Origin: Planctomycetota bacterium
Lineage (GTDB): Bacteria; Planctomycetota; Planctomycetia; Pirellulales; UBA1268
Length of the DNA: 64,000 bases
Direction of reading: 5' to 3'
NCBI GenBank assembly: GCA_003669585.1
Contig: QWOQ01000017.1
Coordinates: forward strand, 186,001 to 250,000
The stretch's first letter is position 1. Each line of letters starts with the position of its first letter. Under the pieces are notes generated by a model that did not search any database, had not been told where the DNA came from, and was given only the letters and a program-made list of their open reading frames with translations. This document shows, one piece after another, positions 27,665-36,890 of this stretch. The position numbers and the translations under genes were made by a program.

Positions 27665-27958
27665 ATGCCTACATACGTCTATGAAATTATGCTGCCCGAT
27701 GGAACGCCCGGCGAACGATTCGAAATCATTCAATCGATGAGCGATCCGACGCTCACCACGCATCCAACGACCGGTCAGCCGGTTCGACAGGTGCTCACTG
27801 CGCCATCCATTGCCGGAAAGTGGTCCGACCTTGGCGGAAAAAGTATGCTCAGTAACCAAAATCTCGAACGCAAGGGATTTACAAAGTATGTACGCAGCGG
27901 TGACGGCACGTATGAAAAACAAGTCGGTCAAGGACCGAACGTCATCTCAGCCGATTAA
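27665..27958 (+). CDS. FmdB-like small protein without zinc-binding cysteines
   Basis: This 97-residue protein starts MPTYVYEI, as FmdB-family putative regulators do (MPTYEYRC), and has the FE-x-x-QSMSD turn that follows the zinc ribbon. The CxxC pairs of that ribbon are absent; the first is replaced by residues around LPDG. It continues with PVRQVLTAPSIAGKW and ends in a GFTKYVRSGDGTYEK segment. The role is unknown. It is followed 12 bases later by the mog gene. Confidence 0.65.
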   Translation: MPTYVYEIMLPDGTPGERFEIIQSMSDPTLTTHPTTGQPVRQVLTAPSIAGKWSDLGGKSMLSNQNLERKGFTKYVRSGDGTYEKQVGQGPNVISAD

Positions 27959-27970
27959 CACAGTACCAGC

Positions 27971-28528
27971 ATGACTATGAATGATCTTGCGCATATTGGC
28001 ATCGTGACTGTTTCGGATCGGGCCAGTCGAGGGGAGTATCATGACGAAGGTGGTCCAGCCATTCTCGCCTATTTTGAAGAGGTGCTAACGTCGGCTTGGA
28101 CGCCGCATCAATGCATCGTCCCGGATGAACTTGAGCAGATCGCCGCGACGATTGAACAACTTGCCGTCGATGGCTGTTGTCTGATTGTGACGACCGGCGG
28201 CACAGGCCCCGCTCCTCGCGATGTCACGCCGGAAGCGACACAACAAGTCTGCACAAAAATGCTGCCTGGATTCGGCGAACTGATGCGAAAGGTATCGCTC
28301 GAATTTGTACCCACGGCGATTCTCTCACGCCAAACTGCGGGCATCTGCGGGCGAGCGCTTGTTGTCAATCTTCCAGGTCGCCCTGCGTCGATCAGGCAGT
28401 GTTTGAATGCGATTTTTCCCGCCATCCCATACTGCATCGATCTGATCTACACAGGTTTTGAAAAAGCCCCTTTTCTCGAAACCGATCCGCAGCGAGTGGT
28501 CGCATTTCGACCGAAGAAGACTTCTTAA
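27971..28528 (+). CDS. mog: Molybdopterin adenylyltransferase (MogA type)
   Basis: This 185-residue enzyme adenylylates molybdopterin before molybdenum insertion. Motifs are IGIVTVSDRASRGEYHDEGG at the start, the substrate loop TTGGTGPAPRDVTPEAT, and the C-terminal LPGRPASIRQCL. The LPG-x-P segment and Asp in DVTPE match MogA rather than the CinA family. No other molybdenum-cofactor genes are in the window. It follows the FmdB-like gene by 12 bases and converges on a CobW-type gene. Confidence 0.9.
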   Translation: MTMNDLAHIGIVTVSDRASRGEYHDEGGPAILAYFEEVLTSAWTPHQCIVPDELEQIAATIEQLAVDGCCLIVTTGGTGPAPRDVTPEATQQVCTKMLPGFGELMRKVSLEFVPTAILSRQTAGICGRALVVNLPGRPASIRQCLNAIFPAIPYCIDLIYTGFEKAPFLETDPQRVVAFRPKKTS

Positions 28529-28543
28529 ATGAATATCTTAAAA

Positions 28544-29602
28544 TCACTCCTGCTGAAGACATCCAAGCAGTCGTGATTCAAAACTTTTCCAGTCGGGACG
28601 ACTTCCGAGCAGAATCACTTCTATCCGACTATCACGACGGTAGGTGGTCGATTGCACGCTTGTTTGGTTTGTGGAACGATTGATTGACAGCCACTGCTGG
28701 CCGCAGTGAAAGACTCCCTTGAGTCGAATCGCTCCCGCAGGCTGATCGATCCACAACAATCCGCCGAGAAGATCGAGCAATTGATCGCGATCGAATGAAT
28801 CCTTGGAAGAAAAAACCCAGCCACACGACACGACTCCCAAACCTTCACTTTCGTGTCGCCGTGGCAGGCCAGGCTGCGGTGAACTGGTGATTGACAAACC
28901 ACGCTCACTCACACCGTCTGCACGATCTGAAGGCCGATGAGGATCGGTGATGGTATGCGCTTGGCAATGCAAGGGCGTTCGAAACACCGTGCCTGTCAGA
29001 TCGAGCCAGGCAGGATCAATGATGCCATGCTGGGTTCTTACGACAAGCAATTTTGGAGGATCGCACTCACCCACTTTTCTCTCGGCTACTTCGATCATCG
29101 CTGGAGATGACACATCGGTAAAATTAATTGCCACAACGTCTGATAACTGAATTTGATCCTCAAATGCTGCACTTGATGTAATCGACTGATCGTCGCAGTC
29201 TCGCGGATTGACAAGACAGATCGTGGTTCTCAGATCGATCACATCGGAAAATCTTTCTGATCGCAACAGATCGATCACGCCTGCGGGATGACCGGCTCCC
29301 GTCAACTCAACGAACAGCCGATCAGGTTTAGTGTGGTGAATAAAACGGGTCAACATTCCAGGCAGGGCGATCGAAAGCGAGCAGCAAAAACATCCTCCCG
29401 AGAGTTCTTCCACCTGTACCAAAGGTTCTGAGGAATCCAGCAGCGCATGGTCGATCGATACGAGTCCATATTCGTTGATGAGAATTGACCACCGCTGGCC
29501 TTGGGGCCTTGCCTGCAAGAGCGAACCGATGGCAGTTGTTTTTCCAGTGCCAAGAAATCCGGTGATGAGATTGGTTGGAATAATCTTTCCGGGCGACCAC
29601 AT
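28544..29602 (-). CDS. CobW/G3E-family GTPase, putative metallochaperone
   Basis: This P-loop GTPase of 352 residues has Walker A GFLGTGKTT, a Mg-binding VELTGAGHP segment, the metal motif GGCFCC and a CobW C-terminal domain. In the family these GTPases deliver Zn or Co to target enzymes. The G4-like NxxD motif appears altered (INFTD). It ends 16 bases from the convergent mog and follows hemB by 45 bases on the same strand, so its client may be porphobilinogen synthase, by context only. Confidence 0.85.
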   Translation of the reverse strand: MWSPGKIIPTNLITGFLGTGKTTAIGSLLQARPQGQRWSILINEYGLVSIDHALLDSSEPLVQVEELSGGCFCCSLSIALPGMLTRFIHHTKPDRLFVELTGAGHPAGVIDLLRSERFSDVIDLRTTICLVNPRDCDDQSITSSAAFEDQIQLSDVVAINFTDVSSPAMIEVAERKVGECDPPKLLVVRTQHGIIDPAWLDLTGTVFRTPLHCQAHTITDPHRPSDRADGVSERGLSITSSPQPGLPRRHESEGLGVVSCGWVFSSKDSFDRDQLLDLLGGLLWIDQPAGAIRLKGVFHCGQQWLSINRSTNQTSVQSTTYRRDSRIEVILLGSRPDWKSFESRLLGCLQQE

Positions 29603-29647
29603 CGTCAGGCCTCTTGAACATTTCGCACATCAGATGCGCAAACTTTT

Positions 29648-30667
29648 CTACGATCGCATCTCGGCAAGCCTTCGGGCGGCCTCTGGGGCAAAATACGTGA
29701 GGATTCCATCTGCTCCAGCTCGTTTAATCGCCAGCAGACTTTCAAGCATCGCTCTGGGGCCATCAATCCAACCAGCATCGGATGCAGCTCGAATCATTGC
29801 GTATTCACCGCTCACTTGATACGCAAACGTCGGCGCGAGAAAAGTCTTGCGCACTTCGGCAATAATATCCAACGACGTGCCTGCCGGTTTCACCATGACA
29901 ATGTCTGCGCCCTCTTCCAAATCCATTGCCACTTCTCGCAGCGCCTCGCAGACATTCGCAGGATCCATCTGGTAGGTCTTCTTATCGGTGGCCCCCAGAG
30001 CCGAGACCGAGCCGATCGCGTCCCGAAACGGTCCATAAAAAGCCGACGCATATTTTGCGGCATACGAAATAATGCCGACGTCCTGCCGGCCCGCGTTATC
30101 AAGAGCCCGACGAATCGCAGCGACCCGGCCATCCATCATGTCAGACGGAGCGACCATATGGCATCCGGCGGCAGCGAGTGAAAGCGACTGGCGAACAAGC
30201 ACTTCAACGGTTTCATCGTTCACAACCTGACCATTTCGTACCAGCCCGTCGTGACCATGACTGGTATACGGGTCAAGCGCCACATCGCAAATCACACCGA
30301 TCGAGTCACCGTGCTCCTTCCGAATAGCACGTGTTGCACGGCAGATAAGGTTGTTCTCGTGAAAAGACTCGTCGGCTTCTTCATTTTTTTTGGACACATC
30401 GACTACCGGAAAAAGTGCAACCGCAGGAATCCCAAGGGCTCTCGCCTCTCCAACGGCCCGTACCACACCGTCAATTCCCAGTCGCTCAACACCCGGCATC
30501 GATGCGATTGGCTCACTCCCTTCATGCTCATGAATGAACAGCGGCCAGATCAGATCGTCCACCGATAGTTTTGTTTCAGAAACGAGTTTTCTCAGCCATG
30601 GAAACTGACGCATGCGGCGCAATCGCGTCATTGGAAAACGCCCGGAGAAAATACGTGGATTGTTCAT
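29648..30667 (-). CDS. hemB: Porphobilinogen synthase (delta-aminolevulinate dehydratase)
   Basis: HemB condenses two 5-aminolevulinates to porphobilinogen in tetrapyrrole synthesis. Two Schiff-base lysines are visible in SYAAKYASAFYGPFR and VMVKPAG. The metal loop reads DVALDPYTSHGHDG, with Ala, Asp and Asp where zinc-type enzymes have three cysteines, so this is the Mg or metal-poor type. The length of 339 residues is normal. The gene precedes the CobW-type GTPase gene on the same strand, with 45 bases between. Confidence 0.95.
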   Translation of the reverse strand: MNNPRIFSGRFPMTRLRRMRQFPWLRKLVSETKLSVDDLIWPLFIHEHEGSEPIASMPGVERLGIDGVVRAVGEARALGIPAVALFPVVDVSKKNEEADESFHENNLICRATRAIRKEHGDSIGVICDVALDPYTSHGHDGLVRNGQVVNDETVEVLVRQSLSLAAAGCHMVAPSDMMDGRVAAIRRALDNAGRQDVGIISYAAKYASAFYGPFRDAIGSVSALGATDKKTYQMDPANVCEALREVAMDLEEGADIVMVKPAGTSLDIIAEVRKTFLAPTFAYQVSGEYAMIRAASDAGWIDGPRAMLESLLAIKRAGADGILTYFAPEAARRLAEMRS

Positions 30668-30742
30668 GACTCAACTTCTAGAAAAGAACGTTTTTGCTGA
30701 TCGTTTCTACTGATGGAGTGAATGTTGTTCACTTCCAGGGGA

Positions 30743-31258
30743 TCAACGGCGATCGACCACCACCGCCGACTGCAATTCCCCGGTCAACGCATTCGTTGTC
30801 TCACTCTTTTTTTCTGCCACCGCACAGGCTTCGTCGGTTTCCCACACAACAACCCGCTTGGCCATCACATCGAGGCCTTTAAACACATGCGGGGCCACTT
30901 GTTCGAGTAAATACTTCGCCATATTTTCAGCAGTTGGATTGCAGGGCATCACAAAATATTTTGTTGGTTCGACCATTCGAATCGCAGACAGAGCATTTGT
31001 GTCGTCTTGGAAAATCAAAAAAGCGTGATCCCAGTTTTCTTCAAGCCATCCTTGAAATCTTTTTTTGATCACTGAGAAATCGATGACTCGACCTACCGAG
31101 TCGACGCCATTTCCTATGACTTCGATATCAACCCGATAATTGTGACCGTGAAAAAAAGCACACTTGCTCTCGTGACGAAAAAGACGGTGGCCGGCACAGA
31201 ACTTGACCTGCCGGATGATCGATAACTGTGTTGCCGATTGGGGTTCGTGTTCGAGCAT
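30743..31258 (-). CDS. 6-pyruvoyl-tetrahydropterin synthase / QueD-like protein
   Basis: This 171-residue T-fold protein has the zinc His triad: His in CAGHRL and two in FHGHNY, with the catalytic Cys seven residues ahead in KCAFFHGH. The NPTAENMAKYL motif near the C-terminal side and VWETDEACA supply the pterin-anchoring Glu. It could be QueD (queuosine precursor) or a PTPS; other queuosine genes are absent. The ATG at 31258 has AGGAAG eight bases upstream. It lies 42 bases after the TatD-like gene. Confidence 0.85.
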   Translation of the reverse strand: MLEHEPQSATQLSIIRQVKFCAGHRLFRHESKCAFFHGHNYRVDIEVIGNGVDSVGRVIDFSVIKKRFQGWLEENWDHAFLIFQDDTNALSAIRMVEPTKYFVMPCNPTAENMAKYLLEQVAPHVFKGLDVMAKRVVVWETDEACAVAEKKSETTNALTGELQSAVVVDRR

Positions 31259-31300
31259 TCGCGTCTTCCTGAAAACAGCCGGTGCCATGAACGAACTGAA

Positions 31301-32158
31301 TTATTTTTCAACGGCCGATCTCGACGCACTCTCACGGGCGCATGGCTCGACTCGGATTGGCTGGATGTCAAATTTAGGATTCTGTCCTAGAAAGCGGCAG
31401 GGATTGTTATGAAACACATCAATTGATTCCTGCAATGAATGACCTCGCCGTCGGAACTCGAGCACGCACTCTTGAAGCGTAAAGGGATCGCTCGGCCCCC
31501 AATCGGCCGAAGAGTTCACGAGAATGCGATCCCATCCATATTTTTCAAGCATGTCAACCGCTCTCTTCGGGGAGCATTTGGTAATTGGATAGAGCGTAAA
31601 GCCGACCCAGTATCCGGCATCAAGACACGGACGGATCGTTTGCTCTTCAACGTGATCGATCCAGATCCGATCACGATCAACATTCATTCCTGCAAGCACT
31701 TCGAGCACTCGCTTTGTGCCGTGAACTTTATCCGCGAGATGCGGAGTATGAATCAAGACAAGTTGCTGGTGTTTCATTGCAAGATCCACGTGCGCCTCAA
31801 GCGCATCGCATTCATTTTTAGTCGACTTATGAAGCCCTGTTTCGCCGACCCCTAGCACCGTTGGCTTCTGGAAGAACTCTGGCATCTGACTGAGAACTTC
31901 GCGGGTGAGGGTTTTATTTTCGGCCTCTTTTGGATTGACCGCCACCCACGAAAAATGCCGAATGCCATACTGCGCCGCCCGAGTCGGTTCGAATTCGCTG
32001 ATCTGGCGAAAGTAGTCGATGAACGTTTCTGGATACTTGCGATCGAAGCCGGCCCAGAATGCGGGTTCGGCGACGGCCACTACGCCGCTCATCGCCATAC
32101 GTTCGTAGTCTTGTGCGGTTCGAGCAATGGCGTGGTAATGAGGCTGAATGATCTGCAT
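31301..32158 (-). CDS. TatD-like metal-dependent hydrolase (EboB-like, tentative)
   Basis: This 285-residue amidohydrolase-type TIM barrel carries HYHA near the N-terminus, GVGETGLHKS with the metal-binding Glu, LIHTPH and IDHVEEQT. The layout matches TatD-like hydrolases of the kind found as EboB in clusters for exporting small molecules, but no other ebo gene is recognisable here. It follows the small gene at 32180 by 21 bases and precedes the PTPS-like gene, so the three may be an operon. Confidence 0.72.
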   Translation of the reverse strand: MQIIQPHYHAIARTAQDYERMAMSGVVAVAEPAFWAGFDRKYPETFIDYFRQISEFEPTRAAQYGIRHFSWVAVNPKEAENKTLTREVLSQMPEFFQKPTVLGVGETGLHKSTKNECDALEAHVDLAMKHQQLVLIHTPHLADKVHGTKRVLEVLAGMNVDRDRIWIDHVEEQTIRPCLDAGYWVGFTLYPITKCSPKRAVDMLEKYGWDRILVNSSADWGPSDPFTLQECVLEFRRRGHSLQESIDVFHNNPCRFLGQNPKFDIQPIRVEPCARESASRSAVEK

Positions 32159-32179
32159 AAAATAAGATTAAAAAGATTG

Positions 32180-32434
32180 TTAAAGGGTGGCAAAAAGTTT
32201 TAGAAGCGCACTTGTTCGCTCAATTCCAGCGGCTGGATCAGCAAGACTCGCGAGTGCTTTTCGAATGAGAGTGAGTTTTGGATCTTCTCCTTTTCGATGG
32301 TCTGAGGAGTTTCCGTTGTGTGAATGTTCTCGTATCGATGCGGCATCGTATCGGTCGAGATAGGCTGCAATTTCAAGCAGCATGTATCTCGATTCCAAAA
32401 AGTAGGTTTCAGCAACCTGAGACGCTGTGAGCAT
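32180..32434 (-). CDS. Small conserved-looking protein ahead of the TatD-like gene
   Basis: This 84-residue protein begins MLTASQVAETYFLESRYMLLEIAAYLDRYD, a helix-rich pattern I associate with small planctomycete proteins next to TatD-like hydrolases. A polar, His/Ser-rich middle and a Leu/Ala-rich C-terminal helix follow. I do not know a function. The ribosome site is weak. A second frame overlaps it from 32571, but the composition here looks more protein-like. Confidence 0.6.
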   Translation of the reverse strand: MLTASQVAETYFLESRYMLLEIAAYLDRYDAASIREHSHNGNSSDHRKGEDPKLTLIRKALASLADPAAGIERTSALLKLFATL

Positions 32435-32637
32435 GAAAAATGTTTCCGAGGGACGAATAACTCTGAACGACTCGCATCAAAGGCAAAGAACATAGGCCGA
32501 TGATCAACAATCATAGCTTGACGAAGCAGCCGATCCACTCTTTTGTTACGTTCTCTCGGCTGAGTGTACAACCTCCGCGCATCGCGAACAAAATAATTGG
32601 CTCGCCAATAATCAAGAATGCTCGCTTTTTCTGCTTC

Positions 32638-33120
32638 TTATAGCTGAGTTGGATTGGGGGCATCACCGTAGATCAGCTTTGGATCGAACGTCTTCTCCCG
32701 TTCAGTAAACTCCAAAGAAGTCTGGCTTCGCCGCTGCTCACCCACAGGCACTTTTCGGTAGAAGCAGGAGCGATACCCCACATGACAGCTTGCGCCACCT
32801 TTTATTTCCACGCGCAGCCACACGCAATCTTGATCGTCATCAATTCGCATTTCAACAACCTTCTGCACCAAACCACTGGTCGCCCCTTTGTGCCAGAGTT
32901 GCTGACGACTGCGACTATAGTAATACGCTTCGCCGGTTTCGATCGTTTTGGCAAGCGCTTCGCGGTTCATCACCGCCACCATTAACACTTCACCGGAATG
33001 ATGATCGGTCGTTACACAGGGAAGAACGCCGCTGGCGTCGAACTTGGGCGCAAGCTCGCACCCCTCTTCCACCTGCTCAATGCTGGTGCGTTGGCCAAAG
33101 AGTGAATCTGATGCAGACAC
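32638..33120 (-). CDS. hisI: Phosphoribosyl-AMP cyclohydrolase HisI
   Basis: HisI opens the purine ring of phosphoribosyl-AMP in histidine synthesis, in the cytoplasm with Zn and Mg. Motifs are [26 protein letters not shown] (split: VAVMN and YYYSRSR), [20 protein letters not shown] and the zinc-Cys segment [12 protein letters not shown]. The 160 residues include a C-terminal extension beyond the core of about 110 but no HisE domain. The start is GTG at 33120, with GAGGAG upstream. No other his genes are nearby. Confidence 0.93.
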   Translation of the reverse strand: MSASDSLFGQRTSIEQVEEGCELAPKFDASGVLPCVTTDHHSGEVLMVAVMNREALAKTIETGEAYYYSRSRQQLWHKGATSGLVQKVVEMRIDDDQDCVWLRVEIKGGASCHVGYRSCFYRKVPVGEQRRSQTSLEFTEREKTFDPKLIYGDAPNPTQL

Positions 33121-33397
33121 GTTCCGGCAACTCCTCTCACAAAAACGACATGCGAACAGCTCGCATTTTTACAACACCAGAGTCTACTCTGCAGCAATGT
33201 CACTGTGACTGAGAGGATTTTTCTCCTACTCCATAAAGCCGGCCGGGAAGGAATACGGTTTTTTTGAACCGATGCACTTTGTTGATAAAACGGTGCGCTT
33301 TGAACTCTCTTTTCTGAATCGGCTTGATCGGTTCGGTGTCGGCATCGTATCTTCTGAACAAATAAGTCTGCGGCAGCCGCTTTCTCTCACTTCAGGA

Positions 33398-34699
33398 ATG
33401 ACTCTCTTTATGACGCTTTCAAACGGTTTACGCATTGCTTTTCTGGCCTACGCTGCATCTGTTTGGTCGCTCATTTCACAGAGCATTGCGGATGACTGGC
33501 CGACGTTCCGCGGAACGAACCGCACTGCAGTGGCACCCGACAACAATCTTCTCGAGTCGTGGCCCAGCGAGGGACCGAAGCTCCTGTGGGAAACGGCCGG
33601 AGCCGGGCGAGGCTATGCCAGTCTCGCGATTGTCAAAGACAGATTGTTTACGTTTGGCGACGGACTTTCAAGCGCTCCAGACAAGGATGAATATCTCACC
33701 TGCTTTGATCGTGCAACGGGCGCTGCGGTGTGGAAGACAAAGACTGGTCCGGCATGGAATGAAGGGCAGGAATCGTGGCAGAGTTCACGCAGCACACCAA
33801 CTGTTGATGGTGGCGTCGTCTACGTCCTTACTCCATTTGGACAGCTCGTTGCCTGTGCAGTGGTAGATGGCAAGGAGCTTTTTCGCGTCGATCTCAAAAG
33901 CGAGTACGGCGGAACCAAGGGAGATGGTTGGGGCTACAGTGAATCGGTGTTGATTGATGGAGAGAAGCTTCTCTGCACGCCTGGCGGCGAGAAAGCGACG
34001 ATGATCGCATTAGAAAAGAAAACTGGGAAATTGATGTGGTCATGCCCCGTAAAGGAAAACCGCGGGGCCGGTCATGCGTCGATCGTCATTTCTGAAATCA
34101 AGGGGAAAAAAGTCTACGTACAAACCACGGCAAGTGGTGCGATGGGTGTCGATGCTCTCGGTGGTGAACTGTTATGGACCTATCCGATCGACAAAACGAC
34201 GGCTGTCATTCCAACTCCAATCATCAAAGGGGATCTCGTCTTTTTCTCAGCAGGATACCGTCGTGGCGGTGCTTTACTGCGACAGGTGCCCGGCTCCGAG
34301 AAGCAGGTGACCGTTGAAGAGATCTACGGACTCAAGCAAGATCTTGCCAATAAACATGGTGGTATCGTACTTGTCGGCGACCATCTTTACGGAGATTCCG
34401 ACGATCAGGGAATTCCCTTTTGTGCCGATCTCATGACTGGCACGGTCGCTTGGAAAAAGCGGGGCAGCGGAAAAGGTTCCGCTTCAATTATTGCTGCTGA
34501 TGGACACATCTACGTCCGCTTTGCCGACGGAACCTTATCGCTTGCCAAAGCTGATCCAGCTGACTTTGTCGAAGCCAGTTCGTTTAAAATTCCAGGCAGT
34601 GACCAAAGGCCAAGCTGGTCGCATGCAGTGATTCTTGATGGGAAAATGTTTCTTCGCGAACAGGACAAGGTTTTTTGCTACGACATCAGCGCCCGCTAA
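33398..34699 (+). CDS. Exported PQQ-like beta-propeller protein
   Basis: This 433-residue protein has a signal peptide (hydrophobic IAFLAYAASVWSLISQSIA) followed by a beta-propeller with repeated WEFD-like blades: DWPTFRG at the start, CFDRATGAAVWKT, VVDGKELFRVDL, EKKTGKLMWSCPV, DALGGELLWTYP and DLMTGTVAWKKRG. DWPTFRG is typical of planctomycete PQQ-propeller proteins. It probably acts as a structural or binding protein in the periplasm, not as an enzyme. ATG 33410 is an equally plausible start. Confidence 0.87.
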   Translation: MTLFMTLSNGLRIAFLAYAASVWSLISQSIADDWPTFRGTNRTAVAPDNNLLESWPSEGPKLLWETAGAGRGYASLAIVKDRLFTFGDGLSSAPDKDEYLTCFDRATGAAVWKTKTGPAWNEGQESWQSSRSTPTVDGGVVYVLTPFGQLVACAVVDGKELFRVDLKSEYGGTKGDGWGYSESVLIDGEKLLCTPGGEKATMIALEKKTGKLMWSCPVKENRGAGHASIVISEIKGKKVYVQTTASGAMGVDALGGELLWTYPIDKTTAVIPTPIIKGDLVFFSAGYRRGGALLRQVPGSEKQVTVEEIYGLKQDLANKHGGIVLVGDHLYGDSDDQGIPFCADLMTGTVAWKKRGSGKGSASIIAADGHIYVRFADGTLSLAKADPADFVEASSFKIPGSDQRPSWSHAVILDGKMFLREQDKVFCYDISAR

Positions 34700-34774
34700 G
34701 CAACGATGGTGTGGTTTCGTCGTACGAGTTTACTCATGACGAAGATCTATTCAGTCACTCTCGGTTGAAAGTGT

Positions 34775-35176
34775 TCACCACCAACCCATCCGATTGCCTA
34801 GGCGATTTCCAAAGACAATCAGTCCGATTGCTGCGGCACTCGCGGCACAAAGCAGCACCGCTCCGCTTGAAATATCTAACGCATCGCGAAGTCTTGGATG
34901 ATGGCCGCTGTCGATTGCTCGCGCCAACGATTCGATCGCTGTATTAAAAAGTTCGGCTGCGATCACCATTCCGATCGCAGCGACAACGGCGCACCACTCA
35001 ATCGGACTCAGGCGAAACACGAATGCCGCGACAATCACTGCGACTGCGATCGCTAGGTGTACCGCAAAGCTCGACTCGGTTCGAACTGCGCGAGCAATCC
35101 CTCGAAATGAGTTCGAAAACTTTCTGATCCAGCTTCGCTGTTTCTCTTGTCTGCGATTTCGAGAAAAAACGGACAT
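34775..35176 (-). CDS. dgkA: Diacylglycerol/undecaprenol kinase DgkA
   Basis: This small membrane kinase of 133 residues has three hydrophobic helices. The key segment AELFNTAIESLARAID contains the family's catalytic Glu and Asn, and AVRTESSFAVHLAIA opens the first membrane part. Family members phosphorylate diacylglycerol or undecaprenol in the inner membrane. The ATG at 35176 is chosen; TTG 35200 lies in frame upstream. It follows the peroxiredoxin gene by 31 bases on the same strand. Confidence 0.9.
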   Translation of the reverse strand: MSVFSRNRRQEKQRSWIRKFSNSFRGIARAVRTESSFAVHLAIAVAVIVAAFVFRLSPIEWCAVVAAIGMVIAAELFNTAIESLARAIDSGHHPRLRDALDISSGAVLLCAASAAAIGLIVFGNRLGNRMGWW

Positions 35177-35207
35177 TGATTGAAAACCATCCTCCGACAA
35201 CCGACCG

Positions 35208-35738
35208 TTAGCCAGCCTTCACGTACGGATCGCCCTTTTTCCAATTGCAGGGACACAGTTCGTCGCTTTGGAGGGCATCGAGAACACGAAGAACCTCTGC
35301 TACGTTCCGGCCAACGCGTCCCTGATTGACGTCGACCCACTGAATCACGCCGTTGGGATCGACGATAAACGTTGCCCTGAGGCAGTAGCCTTCTGTTTTC
35401 TCCAGAATTCCGAGTTCGGCGGAAAGTTTTTGCGAAGCAATGAGCGGATACCGAAGATCCTGAAGATCAACATGAGCCCTTCGCCATGCCATGTGGGAAT
35501 ATTCGTTGTCGGTGCTCCCACCAACGACGAGAGTATCGCGATCGGTGAACGACTTGAGTTGTTTGTTGAACTCCGCAATTTCGGTCGGACAAACAAACGT
35601 AAAGTCCTTCGGATAAAAAAAGTAGACGACCCACTTGCCTGCATAGTCTGCACTGGAGAGAACCTTCACGTCGTCCTTCCCAATGCCAACGCATGCTTGT
35701 ACTGAAAAATGTGGAAATATGTCGCCAACAGTGAGCAT
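35208..35738 (-). CDS. 2-Cys peroxiredoxin, AhpC/TSA family
   Basis: This thiol peroxidase of 176 residues has the peroxidatic Cys in FTFVCPTE and the resolving Cys near the end in DELCPCNW. The typical SVDNEYSH helix is present as STDNEYSH. Family members reduce peroxides with electrons from AhpF or thioredoxin; no reductase gene is adjacent. The ATG at 35738 has GGAG nine bases upstream. The frame extending to 35795 is not family-like. Confidence 0.93.
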   Translation of the reverse strand: MLTVGDIFPHFSVQACVGIGKDDVKVLSSADYAGKWVVYFFYPKDFTFVCPTEIAEFNKQLKSFTDRDTLVVGGSTDNEYSHMAWRRAHVDLQDLRYPLIASQKLSAELGILEKTEGYCLRATFIVDPNGVIQWVDVNQGRVGRNVAEVLRVLDALQSDELCPCNWKKGDPYVKAG

Positions 35739-35882
35739 GATGCCATCTCCAAAAGACAACCACACGATCCGTTCCCTGCGCTTCTGCGTGAGCACCGCAA
35801 GAGTCTACGGTGAGCACGTCGACCGTCAAGCAATAAAGCCACTTTTCTCCAACCAAATCTTCCCTTTTTGTAGGCTTTTCTT

Positions 35883-36890
35883 ATGACCTCCTCCAGTCGT
35901 TCTCAGCAAATTCCGACTATTCATCGTGATCCTACAACCAATCGCAGAGTGTTTATCGCACCGCAGCGAGCCGATCGTCCCATGACTCTTGACGTGGACG
36001 GCACCGGGCAGCGACTCGACGAGTACCGTCATCAGGCACATTGTCCTTTCTGTGCAGGCAACGAAAATCTTGTCCCTCCCGAGATCTTGCGATGGCCCGT
36101 TGCTACGAGTGAGCCATGGCAGGCTCGAATTGTTGCCAATCGTTTTCCAGCCGTGATCGACCATCGGAAGCATTCGAAGACAAGAGATGCTGTCGGAGGC
36201 ACACCGGCCCACGGCATTCACGACGTTGTCATCGAGTCTGCAACGCACGAGCATTCTATTCTTGCAATCACTCCGCAAGCATGGAGAGCCATCTGGGAAC
36301 TTTGCCGATGTCGATTGGAATCACTGGAAGCAAGAAAAGATATTGCTTGGGGAATACTCTTCAAAAATTCAGGTCTCCGTGCAGGAGCGTCTCTGGAGCA
36401 CCTTCACAGCCAACTCATAGCGATCGATTTTATACCACCGCTGATTCGCTCGGAAATGAACCGTGCAAGCAAACATCCGGGTCTGTTTGCTCGGGTCATC
36501 GAAGAGGCTGCGAAGGAGGGACGCGTTCTGTGTGAATTGGGAAATTTGGTGGCGCTGGTTCCGAATTGTCCACGACAGCCTTTTGAAACATGGATCGTAC
36601 CGAGTTTCGACGAGAGTTGTTTCCATGCTGCAAGCCGGACCAGCATTGATGCAATTGCTGATCTCACTCGACTGCTCATTCAAGCGTTTGAACGAATCGA
36701 ACCGTCGATGAACTACAACTGGTGGTTGCACTCAGCACCTTTTCGACACATTCGGAATGATTCTTTTCGCTGGCATCTCGAGATCGTGCCCAGAACTGAG
36801 CACTTTGCAGGCTTTGAACTCGGGAGCGGTTGTCATATTCATTCCTTGCCCGCCAGAGAGGCTGCGCGTCTCCTGAAAGAGGCTTGGTAA
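35883..36890 (+). CDS. Galactose-1-phosphate uridylyltransferase-like protein
   Basis: This 335-residue HIT-superfamily protein has the zinc site CPFCAGNE near residue 53, NRFPAV, and the catalytic segment LEHLHSQL where GalT has a His-Pro-His. Thus the pair of His is kept and the Pro replaced by Leu. The C-terminal HLEIVPR continues the second half. It may transfer UMP between UDP-glucose and a sugar phosphate. Its end lies 212 bases before a GH57 enzyme gene on the same strand, pointing to glucan or sugar-nucleotide metabolism. Confidence 0.82.
   Translation: MTSSSRSQQIPTIHRDPTTNRRVFIAPQRADRPMTLDVDGTGQRLDEYRHQAHCPFCAGNENLVPPEILRWPVATSEPWQARIVANRFPAVIDHRKHSKTRDAVGGTPAHGIHDVVIESATHEHSILAITPQAWRAIWELCRCRLESLEARKDIAWGILFKNSGLRAGASLEHLHSQLIAIDFIPPLIRSEMNRASKHPGLFARVIEEAAKEGRVLCELGNLVALVPNCPRQPFETWIVPSFDESCFHAASRTSIDAIADLTRLLIQAFERIEPSMNYNWWLHSAPFRHIRNDSFRWHLEIVPRTEHFAGFELGSGCHIHSLPAREAARLLKEAW

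Noticed and set aside
32200..32571. 123-residue minus-strand frame overlapping the small gene
   Set aside because: Its second half loses protein character and the overlapping 84-residue frame fits the TatD operon better; kept only as an open question.
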